From NCBI GenBank assembly GCA_947624225.1, contig CANQJF010000003.1:1-64000 (forward strand): a stretch of 64,000 bases of DNA. The letters are read 5' to 3'. The stretch comes from an uncultured Clostridia bacterium (GTDB taxonomy: Bacteria; Bacillota; Clostridia; Christensenellales; Borkfalkiaceae). This document shows, piece after piece, positions 27,300-36,237 of the stretch (positions are counted from its first letter, which is position 1; each line of letters begins with the position of its first letter). A program made the translations under genes and the position numbers. The notes under the pieces were generated by a model that was not told the DNA's origin, made no database searches, and saw only the letters and a program-made list of their open reading frames with translations.

Positions 27300-27530
27300 C
27301 TCGGTCCCTCCCCGCCCGTGCGGCGGGGAGAGGCGAGGGGCCTTTTTCGTTAAGGGGGGGGGAATGGCGAAAAAGGCGGTGTTGGTTCAGGGCGGGCCTC
27401 CCCTCTCTCCGGTTGCGGAGTCGAGGTCGGCCTATGTGTCAAATTCCCCCACGGACCCTCTCCCGCATGCGGCGGGAGAGGGCGGGTATGGAGGAATTTC
27501 ACTCACCTTCCGGTGAGGAATCGGTGAAAT
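27300..27530. repeat. hairpin-rich intergenic repeats (REP-like) between the giant lipoprotein and SBP genes
   Basis: CTCCCCGCC-CGTGC-GGCGGGGAG, CCCTCTCCCGC-ATGC-GGCGGGAGAGGG, ATTTCAC-TCACCTTCCGGTGA-GGAATCG-GTGAAAT; G9 run at 27354-27362. Confidence 0.7.
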
Positions 27531-27531
27531 A

Positions 27532-30500
27532 TTACTTGGCGGTGACGTTGGCGGTGATACCCATGCCCGCTTCATTCGCGGTGGCGCCGTTGGTCACGAG
27601 CCATGCGATCACGGAGTCGAGATATGTCTTGAAGTTCTTGCCGCCATCGAGGGAGAGCCCGAAGCAGGTGATGAACTTATCGCTGCGGCCGCCAAAGCTG
27701 CCGGTGTCTTTCTGGTAGTTCCAATTCAAGCCGCCCTCGCCGAATCTCTCCTTGCCGACCATGGTCTTGTTGACAAGTTCGGCGAGATCTGCGGTGAGCT
27801 TCAAATTGGCGTTATCTTCAAGCATCTTGGCGATCTTCAAGACTGCGAAGATGTAGTCGAGATCGTTATAGATGTGTTCGCCGCCCTCAATGCTTTCGAG
27901 GAGGTCATCCACAAAGCCGGGGAGCTTGAATCCGAGTTCGCGCATCGTGACCGCGAGGAAGTATGTGCGAACGCCGGGCTGCCAGTTGTTGTCGCTGGTG
28001 AGCGTTGTCACGCCGTTGTTGTTGGGGTCGTCATTGTCCCATTCGCCGCCCCACTTGGTGCCGGCAGCGATGAGCTTGGCGCCCGTGTAGATCTCTACGA
28101 TGGCTTCCGCGGCGGTGAGCGTCACGAGGCCGTCGTTCCATCTGCGTCCCAAGACGGAGATGGTGGTGCTTTCAAAGTCCTTGGTGGCAACGAGGGCGTT
28201 GATCTCGGTTGCGAGCGCTTTCCATGCCTCCCACTTCGCGCCGTTTGCAACGGTCACACCGCTCTTATCGGTGAGGTCGTTGTAGGCTTTGAGGATGCGG
28301 TTGAAGAGCTGCACTTCGCTGTAAAGGAAGCCCTGCTTCTTGCTGCCGCGCGTCTCCCAACCGATGAGATTGTACTTCGTCATGTCGGTGACGTCGGAGA
28401 GCTTTTGGAAGTTCTCGTTGATCTCCGCGGCGGTGACGATGGGCGTCTCGACGGCGGGGATCTCGATGGTGATGTCGGTCACGCCCCAGCCGTTGCTGTT
28501 GATGGTGTAGCCGCATTTTTTGAGGAAGTTGGACACGATCTCGAAGTATTCGCGGGCTTTGAGCGGGACCTCGGTGGGATCGCCGGCCTGTGCGGGCGTG
28601 ACGGTCTTGGTGAGGGTGCAACCGCCGAGAATGGTCATGTAGACCATCGCGTCGCTGAGATACATCTCAAACTTGTTGCCCTTGTTCCAGTTCCAATCGA
28701 GCAATTCGCCGATGGTATACGTGCTCACCCAAACTTTGTTGAGGAATGTGAGGTCGTCATCGGTGAGGTCTGCAAGCACTTCGGGATTTTCATCGTGGAT
28801 GCGCTGTGCGAGCCTTGCCGTTTCAACGATGGGATACCATGCCGTCTGATAGAAGGTCTCGAACTCGATCTCTTCGAACAGATCTTGCAGGAAGCCGGGC
28901 AGCTCATAGTCCGCCGCCGCCTTGCTCATCAAGAGCTCATAGCACGAGCAGAGATAGCTGGACGGGAAAGGAGCGCCGTTGAAATCGAGGATGCCGTTGC
29001 CCTTTCTGTAATCGTTGAATTCGCCGAAATCACCGCCGATGCGGAGCTTATACGCCCAACGGACGATGTGCTCGAACAATTCCATCCCGCTGAAATCCTT
29101 CTTCTCGGTGGTGTTCTTGGGATTAACATAGGTGTTTACGGTGATGTTTGCGAGTGCGGGATAGGCTTCAAGGATGGTGTCGTCCTCGGCGAGCTTCATC
29201 CACTCGTTGAAAGAGTGCATATTGGCAATGATCTCGAAGTCGGACTTATCGCCCTCGGAGAGATTGTCATAGAGCGGCTTCACTTTGGTCTTGAAAGCCT
29301 GCACTTCGTTGTAGAGATATCCGCTAATGTCGTCCCCGGTCGTCGACCAGCCCTTGTATTCATACTTGGGCATGGAGGAGAAAGAGGCAAATGCCTCGCG
29401 CACTGCCTTCACGGCGGCGGAAACATTCTCTCTCGGGTCCTCGGCGAGCGGCTTCACGTTGGCCTTGTAGGCTAACCCGGACTTCAAGAGTTCTGCCGTG
29501 GCATCGGCCGAGCTGACGACCTCGATGATGTATTGCAGGTTGGCGCGGAAGTTGTTGTTTGCGTTGGGGAGCCCGAAGTAGATCTCATAGTTGGTGTCGC
29601 CGTTGCGGAGGTCGCCGTGGGGATTGGGTTTCGTGACGCAGTTCCACTGGAATCCGCCCTCATCGAAGCCGTCTTTGCCGACCATGCAGGCATTGATGCG
29701 ATCTGCAAGCTCTTGATTCAACCACACGAATTCTCCCGCCTCTTGCGCTTTGTAGATCTCGCCCGCAATGGTGAGCACGGGATAGATGTAATCGTTGAAG
29801 TCGGTCAAGAAGCCCATGGAGCGCTCCGTTGAGGTGATTGCGGACAGGAACATCTCGTCGAAGATGGCGGGAACGGTGACCTGCTCTTCTTTCATCTTCT
29901 GCAACAAGAAGAGGAGATGGAAGCCGTCTTGGTAGCAACCGGTGGCGTCGCTGCAAAGGGTGCCCGCCTCTTCCTTGGGAACACCCTCATAGGTCGTCGT
30001 GTGGATCTTGATGGCGAGCTCGAAGAGCTTTTCGAGAGCCTGTGCGCCCGTGTAGGTGACCGTACCGCTCATCGCGATGTTGCCGATGGTGTAGTTCTTG
30101 CCCGTGAAGGCGGCATTGTCCATGTAGCTCTTGATGCCCTCATAGGTCTTTTTCCAAGATTCGAACTCTTCCTTGCCGCCCTCATAGAGACGGAGGATGT
30201 TGCTTTTATCGGCGCTTTCGAGCGCGTTATACTTTTGAAGCAGCGCGCCGAACTTCTGTGCTTCGCTCCACAGATAGCCCTTTACGTCGGTGCCCGCGGG
30301 AGCTTCCCAGCCCTTGTAGTTGTAGGCGCTGAGGAGACTGTAAGTTCTGAGCTCTTCGAGGATGGCCTGCCCCTGCTCGGTGAGCTTGAAAGAGGCCTCG
30401 TATGTGGGCTTGGCTGCCTCATAGGGTGCGAAATCGAGGACGAGCAGGTATTGTTGGAGAATGCCCGTGCTGCCGGTGTGATCTTTGTCCGCACCGTACC

Positions 30501-32037
30501 ACTTGGTCACTTCGTCATAGGTGGCGAGGTAATCGGAGGCGTTTTCGACCGTCATGGCCGAAAGGGAATCGACCTTGTCCTGATACTCTTTGAGCGTGCC
30601 GCCCACCTCGGTCTCCGCAACGGGATTGCCGTCGAACTTGAAGTTGTAGACGTCGGTTCCGTCTTTCGACTCATAGGAGGTGCAGCTATAATTATAGAGA
30701 TAGGTGTAGTCCCAAGTGTTCTCCACCACTTCGTCGTTGGCCATGAGCGCATCGCACCAGCGGCCGCGGAGGTCGGGATCGATCACTGCCAGGGCATACT
30801 CTGCATCGTTGATCTCCTCCAAGGTGGGGAAATACACGGCGGCCGCCGTCACGGTGAAGTTCTCGAACTTGGCGCCGTTGAAATAGTCGACATTGGGAAC
30901 GGTCGTCACGGTTTTGTCGTGATTCTTGATGTCGAGACCGGCAATGAACACATACCCGTTGTCCGCACTGATGGGACGCGAGAAGTAGTTGTTCATCATG
31001 GCGTCGTCGATGAGAAGATCGTATTTGCTCTCCTGCTTGGTGCCCTTATCGAACACGATGGAGAACCTGTCTTCCCAATACACCGACTCGTCCTCGTCGA
31101 TGCCGCGATAGGTCTTGATTTCGAGGTCGGCCGTCTTGACGTTGGGCGTGAAGTAGCCGCCGTTCTCATCGTCGTGCCACGTGGAGGTGAAGAGCGGCTT
31201 GGACTTGCCGTCTACGTTGTATTCGATATCGTAAAAGCTGTCGTCACGGGAGGTCCCGCGGAAAGGATACCAATCACCAGTGGTGGTGTCGCACGCGATA
31301 CCCGTTGCAAGCACGTAAAAATCTTGCCACGTATAGGTGCCGAAGTAGGCATACACGCCGTCCGTGATGCCCTCATAGGCGGGAGTGATCTTCACATTGG
31401 ATAAATCAATGGAATAGCGGAGACCGGAGACACCCCTCTTTCTTGCGGGGAAGCCCATGATGCCGGCATCCATCGGCTTGGAGAATTCCCAAGTGGGAGG
31501 CGCGACCTTTTCGTTGCCAATGAGCTGTGCGTGCGCATCGAGCAGGCCGAATCCGTTCCACGACTGCATGGATTCCTGCCCCATGGATGTGGTCTGGTGG
31601 CCGACGACCTTGGCGTTCTGCAAAATGGAGATGCCCTGCACCTTGTCCCAGCAGTTGAACGCCGTCAGCTTGTTGCCGTCCTCATAGTACCAGAAGCAAT
31701 CGGAGTTGTTCCCCCCGAAGCCGTTGAGGTTGTCAAAGAGGTGTTTGGTTCCGCCCTTTTTGATGACATAGCCGCCTTTTGTGCCGGGTGTTTGTTCATC
31801 GTCCTCGGTGAAATCTTTGTCCGCTTCGACCGTCGCATTGATGGCGGCCGCAATCGAACGATACGCCCCCACCTTTGCGCCCGTGTAGTCATAAGCCTCA
31901 TATGAATCTTGCGGGAACGGATCGGGCCGACGCGTGGCTTCGCCGCCCCCTCCTCCTTTCGGCCCGCATGCAGCGAGGCCGGCGATAGCCGTTGTTACCA
32001 TCGCTGAGCCGAGTAATAGCGCTACCAGCTTTTTCAT
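27532..32037 (-). CDS. giant lipoprotein (~1500 aa) with unique N-terminal region and three diverged C-terminal repeats
   Basis: MKKLVALLLGSAMVTTAIAGLAACGPKGGGGG lipobox; repeat signatures Y.GW..(G)(Y/F)L(W/Y)(S/N)E.Q.F and LPGF..DL.E.I; SD AGGAGG at 32041-32049. Confidence 0.85.
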   Translation of the reverse strand: MKKLVALLLGSAMVTTAIAGLAACGPKGGGGGEATRRPDPFPQDSYEAYDYTGAKVGAYRSIAAAINATVEADKDFTEDDEQTPGTKGGYVIKKGGTKHLFDNLNGFGGNNSDCFWYYEDGNKLTAFNCWDKVQGISILQNAKVVGHQTTSMGQESMQSWNGFGLLDAHAQLIGNEKVAPPTWEFSKPMDAGIMGFPARKRGVSGLRYSIDLSNVKITPAYEGITDGVYAYFGTYTWQDFYVLATGIACDTTTGDWYPFRGTSRDDSFYDIEYNVDGKSKPLFTSTWHDDENGGYFTPNVKTADLEIKTYRGIDEDESVYWEDRFSIVFDKGTKQESKYDLLIDDAMMNNYFSRPISADNGYVFIAGLDIKNHDKTVTTVPNVDYFNGAKFENFTVTAAAVYFPTLEEINDAEYALAVIDPDLRGRWCDALMANDEVVENTWDYTYLYNYSCTSYESKDGTDVYNFKFDGNPVAETEVGGTLKEYQDKVDSLSAMTVENASDYLATYDEVTKWYGADKDHTGSTGILQQYLLVLDFAPYEAAKPTYEASFKLTEQGQAILEELRTYSLLSAYNYKGWEAPAGTDVKGYLWSEAQKFGALLQKYNALESADKSNILRLYEGGKEEFESWKKTYEGIKSYMDNAAFTGKNYTIGNIAMSGTVTYTGAQALEKLFELAIKIHTTTYEGVPKEEAGTLCSDATGCYQDGFHLLFLLQKMKEEQVTVPAIFDEMFLSAITSTERSMGFLTDFNDYIYPVLTIAGEIYKAQEAGEFVWLNQELADRINACMVGKDGFDEGGFQWNCVTKPNPHGDLRNGDTNYEIYFGLPNANNNFRANLQYIIEVVSSADATAELLKSGLAYKANVKPLAEDPRENVSAAVKAVREAFASFSSMPKYEYKGWSTTGDDISGYLYNEVQAFKTKVKPLYDNLSEGDKSDFEIIANMHSFNEWMKLAEDDTILEAYPALANITVNTYVNPKNTTEKKDFSGMELFEHIVRWAYKLRIGGDFGEFNDYRKGNGILDFNGAPFPSSYLCSCYELLMSKAAADYELPGFLQDLFEEIEFETFYQTAWYPIVETARLAQRIHDENPEVLADLTDDDLTFLNKVWVSTYTIGELLDWNWNKGNKFEMYLSDAMVYMTILGGCTLTKTVTPAQAGDPTEVPLKAREYFEIVSNFLKKCGYTINSNGWGVTDITIEIPAVETPIVTAAEINENFQKLSDVTDMTKYNLIGWETRGSKKQGFLYSEVQLFNRILKAYNDLTDKSGVTVANGAKWEAWKALATEINALVATKDFESTTISVLGRRWNDGLVTLTAAEAIVEIYTGAKLIAAGTKWGGEWDNDDPNNNGVTTLTSDNNWQPGVRTYFLAVTMRELGFKLPGFVDDLLESIEGGEHIYNDLDYIFAVLKIAKMLEDNANLKLTADLAELVNKTMVGKERFGEGGLNWNYQKDTGSFGGRSDKFITCFGLSLDGGKNFKTYLDSVIAWLVTNGATANEAGMGITANVTAK

Positions 32038-32091
32038 AATTTTCCTCCTGCTATTCCCTTGTTTTTTATGAAGGAATACTTTTGTAGTGTC

Positions 32092-32120
32092 ATTGTACAA
32101 CCGAAACGTGCTTTTGTCAA
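32092..32120 (-). promoter_or_regulatory. sigmaA promoter TTGACA-N17-TACAAT upstream of unit B
   Basis: -35 32115-32120, -10 32092-32097. Confidence 0.85.
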
Positions 32121-32335
32121 TGCTTTTTGAAAAAAATTTTTATTTTTTCTGCAATTTTCTTTTTATTTTGTTCATTTTATCGTCTTGTTTTCGTGCATAT
32201 GAAAAAATTTTTCTTTCAATAATATACAAGAGAGGAAAAACTTCCCTCTCCGCCGGGCGTTTTCGGGGAAAATTTTTGCGCGGTGCGTTTTGAAAAAAAT
32301 TTTCCGACGTCGGGAGCGGGCGGCCTTTGCGGCAT

Positions 32336-32360
32336 AAAAAAAGCCCTGCCAAGGCAGGGC
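32336..32360 (-). terminator. intrinsic terminator of the RpiR-family gene
   Basis: minus strand GCCCTGCC TT GGCAGGGC TTTTTTT. Confidence 0.9.
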
Positions 32361-32392
32361 GCTTCAAGAGCGGAAATTTGGATTTGGGATGT

Positions 32393-33223
32393 TTAGATGA
32401 GTTTGCTCACGGTCGCGCGGCTGCTCTTTGCGTAATACGCATCGAAGCGCGGCTTATCCGCGTTGTGCATGCCCGTACAGAGCACGTCTACCATGAACAG
32501 CTGCATGATCTTGCCCGCCATGGCGCCGGGGTGCATGGGCGAATCCATGGGCTCCGCCGCAAGGACCAGATCGCCATACCGCGAGAGCGGCGAGTTCTTG
32601 TAGCAGGTGATGACCAGCAGCTTCATTCCGATGGCACGGGCGAGTTCGGCGGCCTCCACCGTATCCTTGGAGGCGCCGGAGACGGAGAAGATGATCATGA
32701 GGTCTCCCTCCCCTCTCGACGACAGAAGCACGTTTTGCAGGTGGGTATCTCGTTCACAGAACGTGACGAGCCCCATCATCATGAGGCGGTTGTGCAGTTC
32801 GAGCGCCGCGAGGTGCGAATGGCCCACGCCGAAACAACACACGGTGTTTGCGGACAAGATCATGTCGATGGCCTCGTGCAGCTGGACCTCGGTGAGCCCC
32901 TTTCTCACATTTTCCATTGCGAGTTGATAGGTATCTTCGAGCTCGCCGACGAAAGCAATGCCGCCGTCGTCCTCATCGTCGTCCTCCACCGCGCCTTGCG
33001 CAAGGTTCAGGCGGAATTCCTGATAGCCGTTGAATCCGAGCGAGCGGCAAAAGCGCAAAACGGTGGCCTCTGCCACATCCGTCGCCGCGGCAAGATCGGT
33101 GATGGACATATAGATGACCTTGCGAAGGTCCACCGTCTCGAAATATTCAACGAGTTTCTGTTGGCTCTTGGTGAGTTTCCCTTCTTTGAGGCGTGCAATT
33201 TTGCGTTTGATGGTGTTTGGCAT
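32393..33223 (-). CDS. RpiR/MurR family regulator (HTH + SIS domain)
   Basis: KSQQKLVEYFETVDLRKVIYMSITDLAAATDVAEATVLRFCRSLGFNGYQEFRLNLAQ; SIS domain FSVSGASKDTVEAAELARAIGMKLLVIT. Confidence 0.93.
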   Translation of the reverse strand: MPNTIKRKIARLKEGKLTKSQQKLVEYFETVDLRKVIYMSITDLAAATDVAEATVLRFCRSLGFNGYQEFRLNLAQGAVEDDDEDDGGIAFVGELEDTYQLAMENVRKGLTEVQLHEAIDMILSANTVCCFGVGHSHLAALELHNRLMMMGLVTFCERDTHLQNVLLSSRGEGDLMIIFSVSGASKDTVEAAELARAIGMKLLVITCYKNSPLSRYGDLVLAAEPMDSPMHPGAMAGKIMQLFMVDVLCTGMHNADKPRFDAYYAKSSRATVSKLI

Positions 33224-33319
33224 TTTCTGAAACCCTCCGTTTTTTCTGTCCCGAAAAGCAAGCGTGGGAGCGGTGTCCCGGTAACTGCCTTTCTTATGTG
33301 GCTACACGCGTTACGTTTT

Positions 33320-33349
33320 ATTCTACAAAATTTTTTCCGCTCTTGTCAA
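33320..33349 (-). promoter_or_regulatory. sigmaA promoter TTGACA-N18-TAGAAT for the RpiR-family gene
   Basis: -35 33344-33349, -10 33320-33325. Confidence 0.75.
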
Positions 33350-33425
33350 CTCATTCCCAATGAAAAAAGAAACTTTTCTTCATTTTATCTACAAATTATC
33401 TGCAAAAAGCAGGAGCAAAAGCAGG

Positions 33426-34220
33426 CTATTCCGCGGATCTGAGGATCCCGCGGGCAACGCCGAGCGTGTTCCCCCGCAAGAGATGCACTTTGAGCGCCCG
33501 CTGCAAGGAGGTGACTTCCGGGTAATCGGCGGGAGGGGTCCCCGGCGGGCATCGGAAAACAAATTCCTCATAGTCGCGCTTGTCATACTCCGCAACGATC
33601 TCGAAGCGCCCGGCAAAGGCGAGGATATTCGAAGAGGAGGGCAGGAGCGCGCGGAGCGTCGGGGCGAGCATCCACGAACAGCAGGTGAACGGCGCACCGC
33701 CATACTGCGGGAAATGGGTCCCGAAGAAATCGCGGGCGGCCGAGAGCGAAGCATCCACGGCGGCGGGCGAAAGGTCTGCCCCCGAGGGGATGTGGACGGA
33801 GAGTTCCCGCCCCGTCTCCTCCTCGCACATCTCATATTCCAGCGCGCCGAGGCGGAAGAGCTTTAAGGAGGTCTGCCGGCCCGCCCACCACCACGTGGAG
33901 AATCCCCATTGCCCGTATTTTGCGTGATGCTCCCGCACGAAGCGGGAGAACGCTTTCATGGTCTCCACATACACAGTGTGTGGGATCTCGCGTTTTGAAT
34001 ACTCCCTTTCGGACATGGTGGCGGCTTCGAGCATGGCCGAGAGGATTTTTGCGCCGTCCTCATCGGGTGCGAGACCCTCGTGCAGGGCGTTTGCGGCGGC
34101 CTCGAAGCGCGAGATTGCAAGCAGTGCGCCGATCTCCTCCGAAAATCCCGAAACAGGGTGCAATTTTTTCGTCATCTCGGGCGGCATTTCAATGAGCTCG
34201 GCGAGCTCTGTGATACCCAT
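33426..34220 (-). CDS. acyltransferase-like (DUF5596-type) domain protein
   Basis: YGQWGFSTWWWAGRQTSLKLFRLGALEYEM...ELSVHIPSGADLSPAAVDASLSAARDFFGTHFP. Confidence 0.6.
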   Translation of the reverse strand: MGITELAELIEMPPEMTKKLHPVSGFSEEIGALLAISRFEAAANALHEGLAPDEDGAKILSAMLEAATMSEREYSKREIPHTVYVETMKAFSRFVREHHAKYGQWGFSTWWWAGRQTSLKLFRLGALEYEMCEEETGRELSVHIPSGADLSPAAVDASLSAARDFFGTHFPQYGGAPFTCCSWMLAPTLRALLPSSSNILAFAGRFEIVAEYDKRDYEEFVFRCPPGTPPADYPEVTSLQRALKVHLLRGNTLGVARGILRSAE

Positions 34221-34221
34221 G

Positions 34222-36216
34222 TCAGGGTTCCACCGTCACGGTTTCAAAGTTTTCGAGGCTCGATTTACTGAATCCGTCGTCGCGACAGATACGGTATTGC
34301 GTCGGCTCGGAAATAAATTTGAGCCATGTGAGATGTTCTTCGTCGAGGGAGGCGACGTTCTTGGCCGGCTTTGCGAGCGGCATGACTTTGCCCTCTTTGA
34401 GGAAGAACACGATCTCGTCGAGGGGCACTTCGATGTAATACTCCCCTTTCTCCACGATGCGCTCGGTGTAGCGGTCGCCCGCTTTCATGCGGATCATCTT
34501 CATGCGGGCGGGCACATAGACATAGCGGCCGCGCGCGTTCTGTTCGATGACGGGCGCGATCATGATGCTGTCGCCGATGAGGAGCTGGTCCTCCACGGTG
34601 CGGGCGCGCGCATCGTCGGGATAGTCAAAGCACAGCGGGCGGGAGAGCATTCCCCCGTTCTTAGCGCATGTTACGAATTCGCTGTAAAGGTAGGGCAGGA
34701 TGGAATAGCGGATACCGAGCAGGTTGCGGAATGCTTTCTTATCCTTAAAGATGTAGAACTCCTGGTCGCGCGTGCCCTGCGTGGCATGGTTGCGCAAGAG
34801 CGGCTCGAAGATGCCGAAAGCGAGCCAGCGCAACATGAGCTCCTCGGTGGTGCGGTCGCCGTGGCCGCCGAGGTCGGCGCCCGCGTAAAGAAAACCGCAC
34901 ATGTCGAGGCCGGGCATCATGGCGATGTTGTGTTTGAGGTGCGACCACCACGAGCAGTTGTCTCCCGTCCAGATGCCCGCATAGCGGTGCAGCCCGATAT
35001 ACGAGGAGCGCGAGAAGAGCAAGAACCGTCTGTCGGGGGCGTACTCCTCAAAATACTCCGCCGCCCCGCGCGTCATGTTGTAGCCATAGAGGTTGTGCGC
35101 ATCCGTGTGGACATGGCGGCCGTCCGGGGCGTTGTGGTAGAAGCTGTCGTAATCCGCGAGGCTGTTTGCAAGGTGATGGAAATTGCCGGTGACCTCGTTA
35201 AATTCCTCCACCTGCAAATTCTTGCCCACGGCCTTGGCGACCTCCCCGAGCGCGCTCTGCAACCTCGTCTTGCTGTAAAAGATGGCCGGCTCGTTCATGT
35301 CGTTCCAAAAGCCCTCGATCCCCTGGTCGAGCAGGGCCTTGTATTGGGAACCGAACCACAGCCGCGCCGCAGGATTCAACACGTCGGGCAGGAGGCTGTC
35401 TCCCGGCCACACGCCGATGACAAAGGGCTCCCCCTCCTTGTCCGTGCAGAAGTACCCTTTCTCGACGCCCTCTTCATAGACGGAATAGCCCGCCTGCACC
35501 TTGACGGCGGCATCGATGATGGGCACGAGGTATACCCCGTCCGCTTTGAGTTCGGCGGAAAGGGCGGGAAGATCGGGATAGCGCTCCACGTTGACGGTGA
35601 AGTCCTTGTAGTCCTGCATATAGTCGATGTCGAGGTAGATCATATCGAGAGGGATGTCCTCGCGGCGGTAGCCCTCGTACACGGTGCGGATATCCGCCTC
35701 GCACTTATACCCCCATTTGGACTGCGCATATCCGAACGCCCACTTGGGGGGAATGTAGCTCGGGCCGATGAGTGTGCGGAACTTCTTGACGATGTCGAGC
35801 GCATTTTCACCCTCGATCACGTATACGTCCACATCTTTCGCGCAAACGGTCAAGAGGTCGGGATCGGAGTAGCCGATGTCGAAAGTGACCTTGCCGCCGC
35901 AATCGAAGAAAGCGCCGAACGTCTTTTTCCCAAAGATGAGGATGAAGTTGTGCGCGCCATAGAGACAGGACCGCCCCTCGGTGATGGAGGGATCGTCATA
36001 GTTCCAGCTCTCATAGATCCAGCCACGCTTGTTCATGCCGCGCAACTGCTCGCCGAGGCCAAAGACGGCGTCGTCGCGGTCCATGGCATAGGCAAACTGA
36101 ACGCCCGTCTCCGTCTCGGTGACGGTAAAGGGGGCAGGCATGCCCACGGTTGCATTGAGCGGAATGACGGTGGCGTCTGTTTGAATGGGTTTCCCATAGG
36201 TGTACTTTTTGATCAT
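34222..36216 (-). CDS. GH31 alpha-glucosidase family protein
   Basis: IEGFWNDMNEPAIF, SRSSYIGLHRYAGIWTGDNCSWWSHLK motifs. Confidence 0.93.
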   Translation of the reverse strand: MIKKYTYGKPIQTDATVIPLNATVGMPAPFTVTETETGVQFAYAMDRDDAVFGLGEQLRGMNKRGWIYESWNYDDPSITEGRSCLYGAHNFILIFGKKTFGAFFDCGGKVTFDIGYSDPDLLTVCAKDVDVYVIEGENALDIVKKFRTLIGPSYIPPKWAFGYAQSKWGYKCEADIRTVYEGYRREDIPLDMIYLDIDYMQDYKDFTVNVERYPDLPALSAELKADGVYLVPIIDAAVKVQAGYSVYEEGVEKGYFCTDKEGEPFVIGVWPGDSLLPDVLNPAARLWFGSQYKALLDQGIEGFWNDMNEPAIFYSKTRLQSALGEVAKAVGKNLQVEEFNEVTGNFHHLANSLADYDSFYHNAPDGRHVHTDAHNLYGYNMTRGAAEYFEEYAPDRRFLLFSRSSYIGLHRYAGIWTGDNCSWWSHLKHNIAMMPGLDMCGFLYAGADLGGHGDRTTEELMLRWLAFGIFEPLLRNHATQGTRDQEFYIFKDKKAFRNLLGIRYSILPYLYSEFVTCAKNGGMLSRPLCFDYPDDARARTVEDQLLIGDSIMIAPVIEQNARGRYVYVPARMKMIRMKAGDRYTERIVEKGEYYIEVPLDEIVFFLKEGKVMPLAKPAKNVASLDEEHLTWLKFISEPTQYRICRDDGFSKSSLENFETVTVEP

Positions 36217-36237
36217 AACGTCGTCTCCTTGCTTGAT

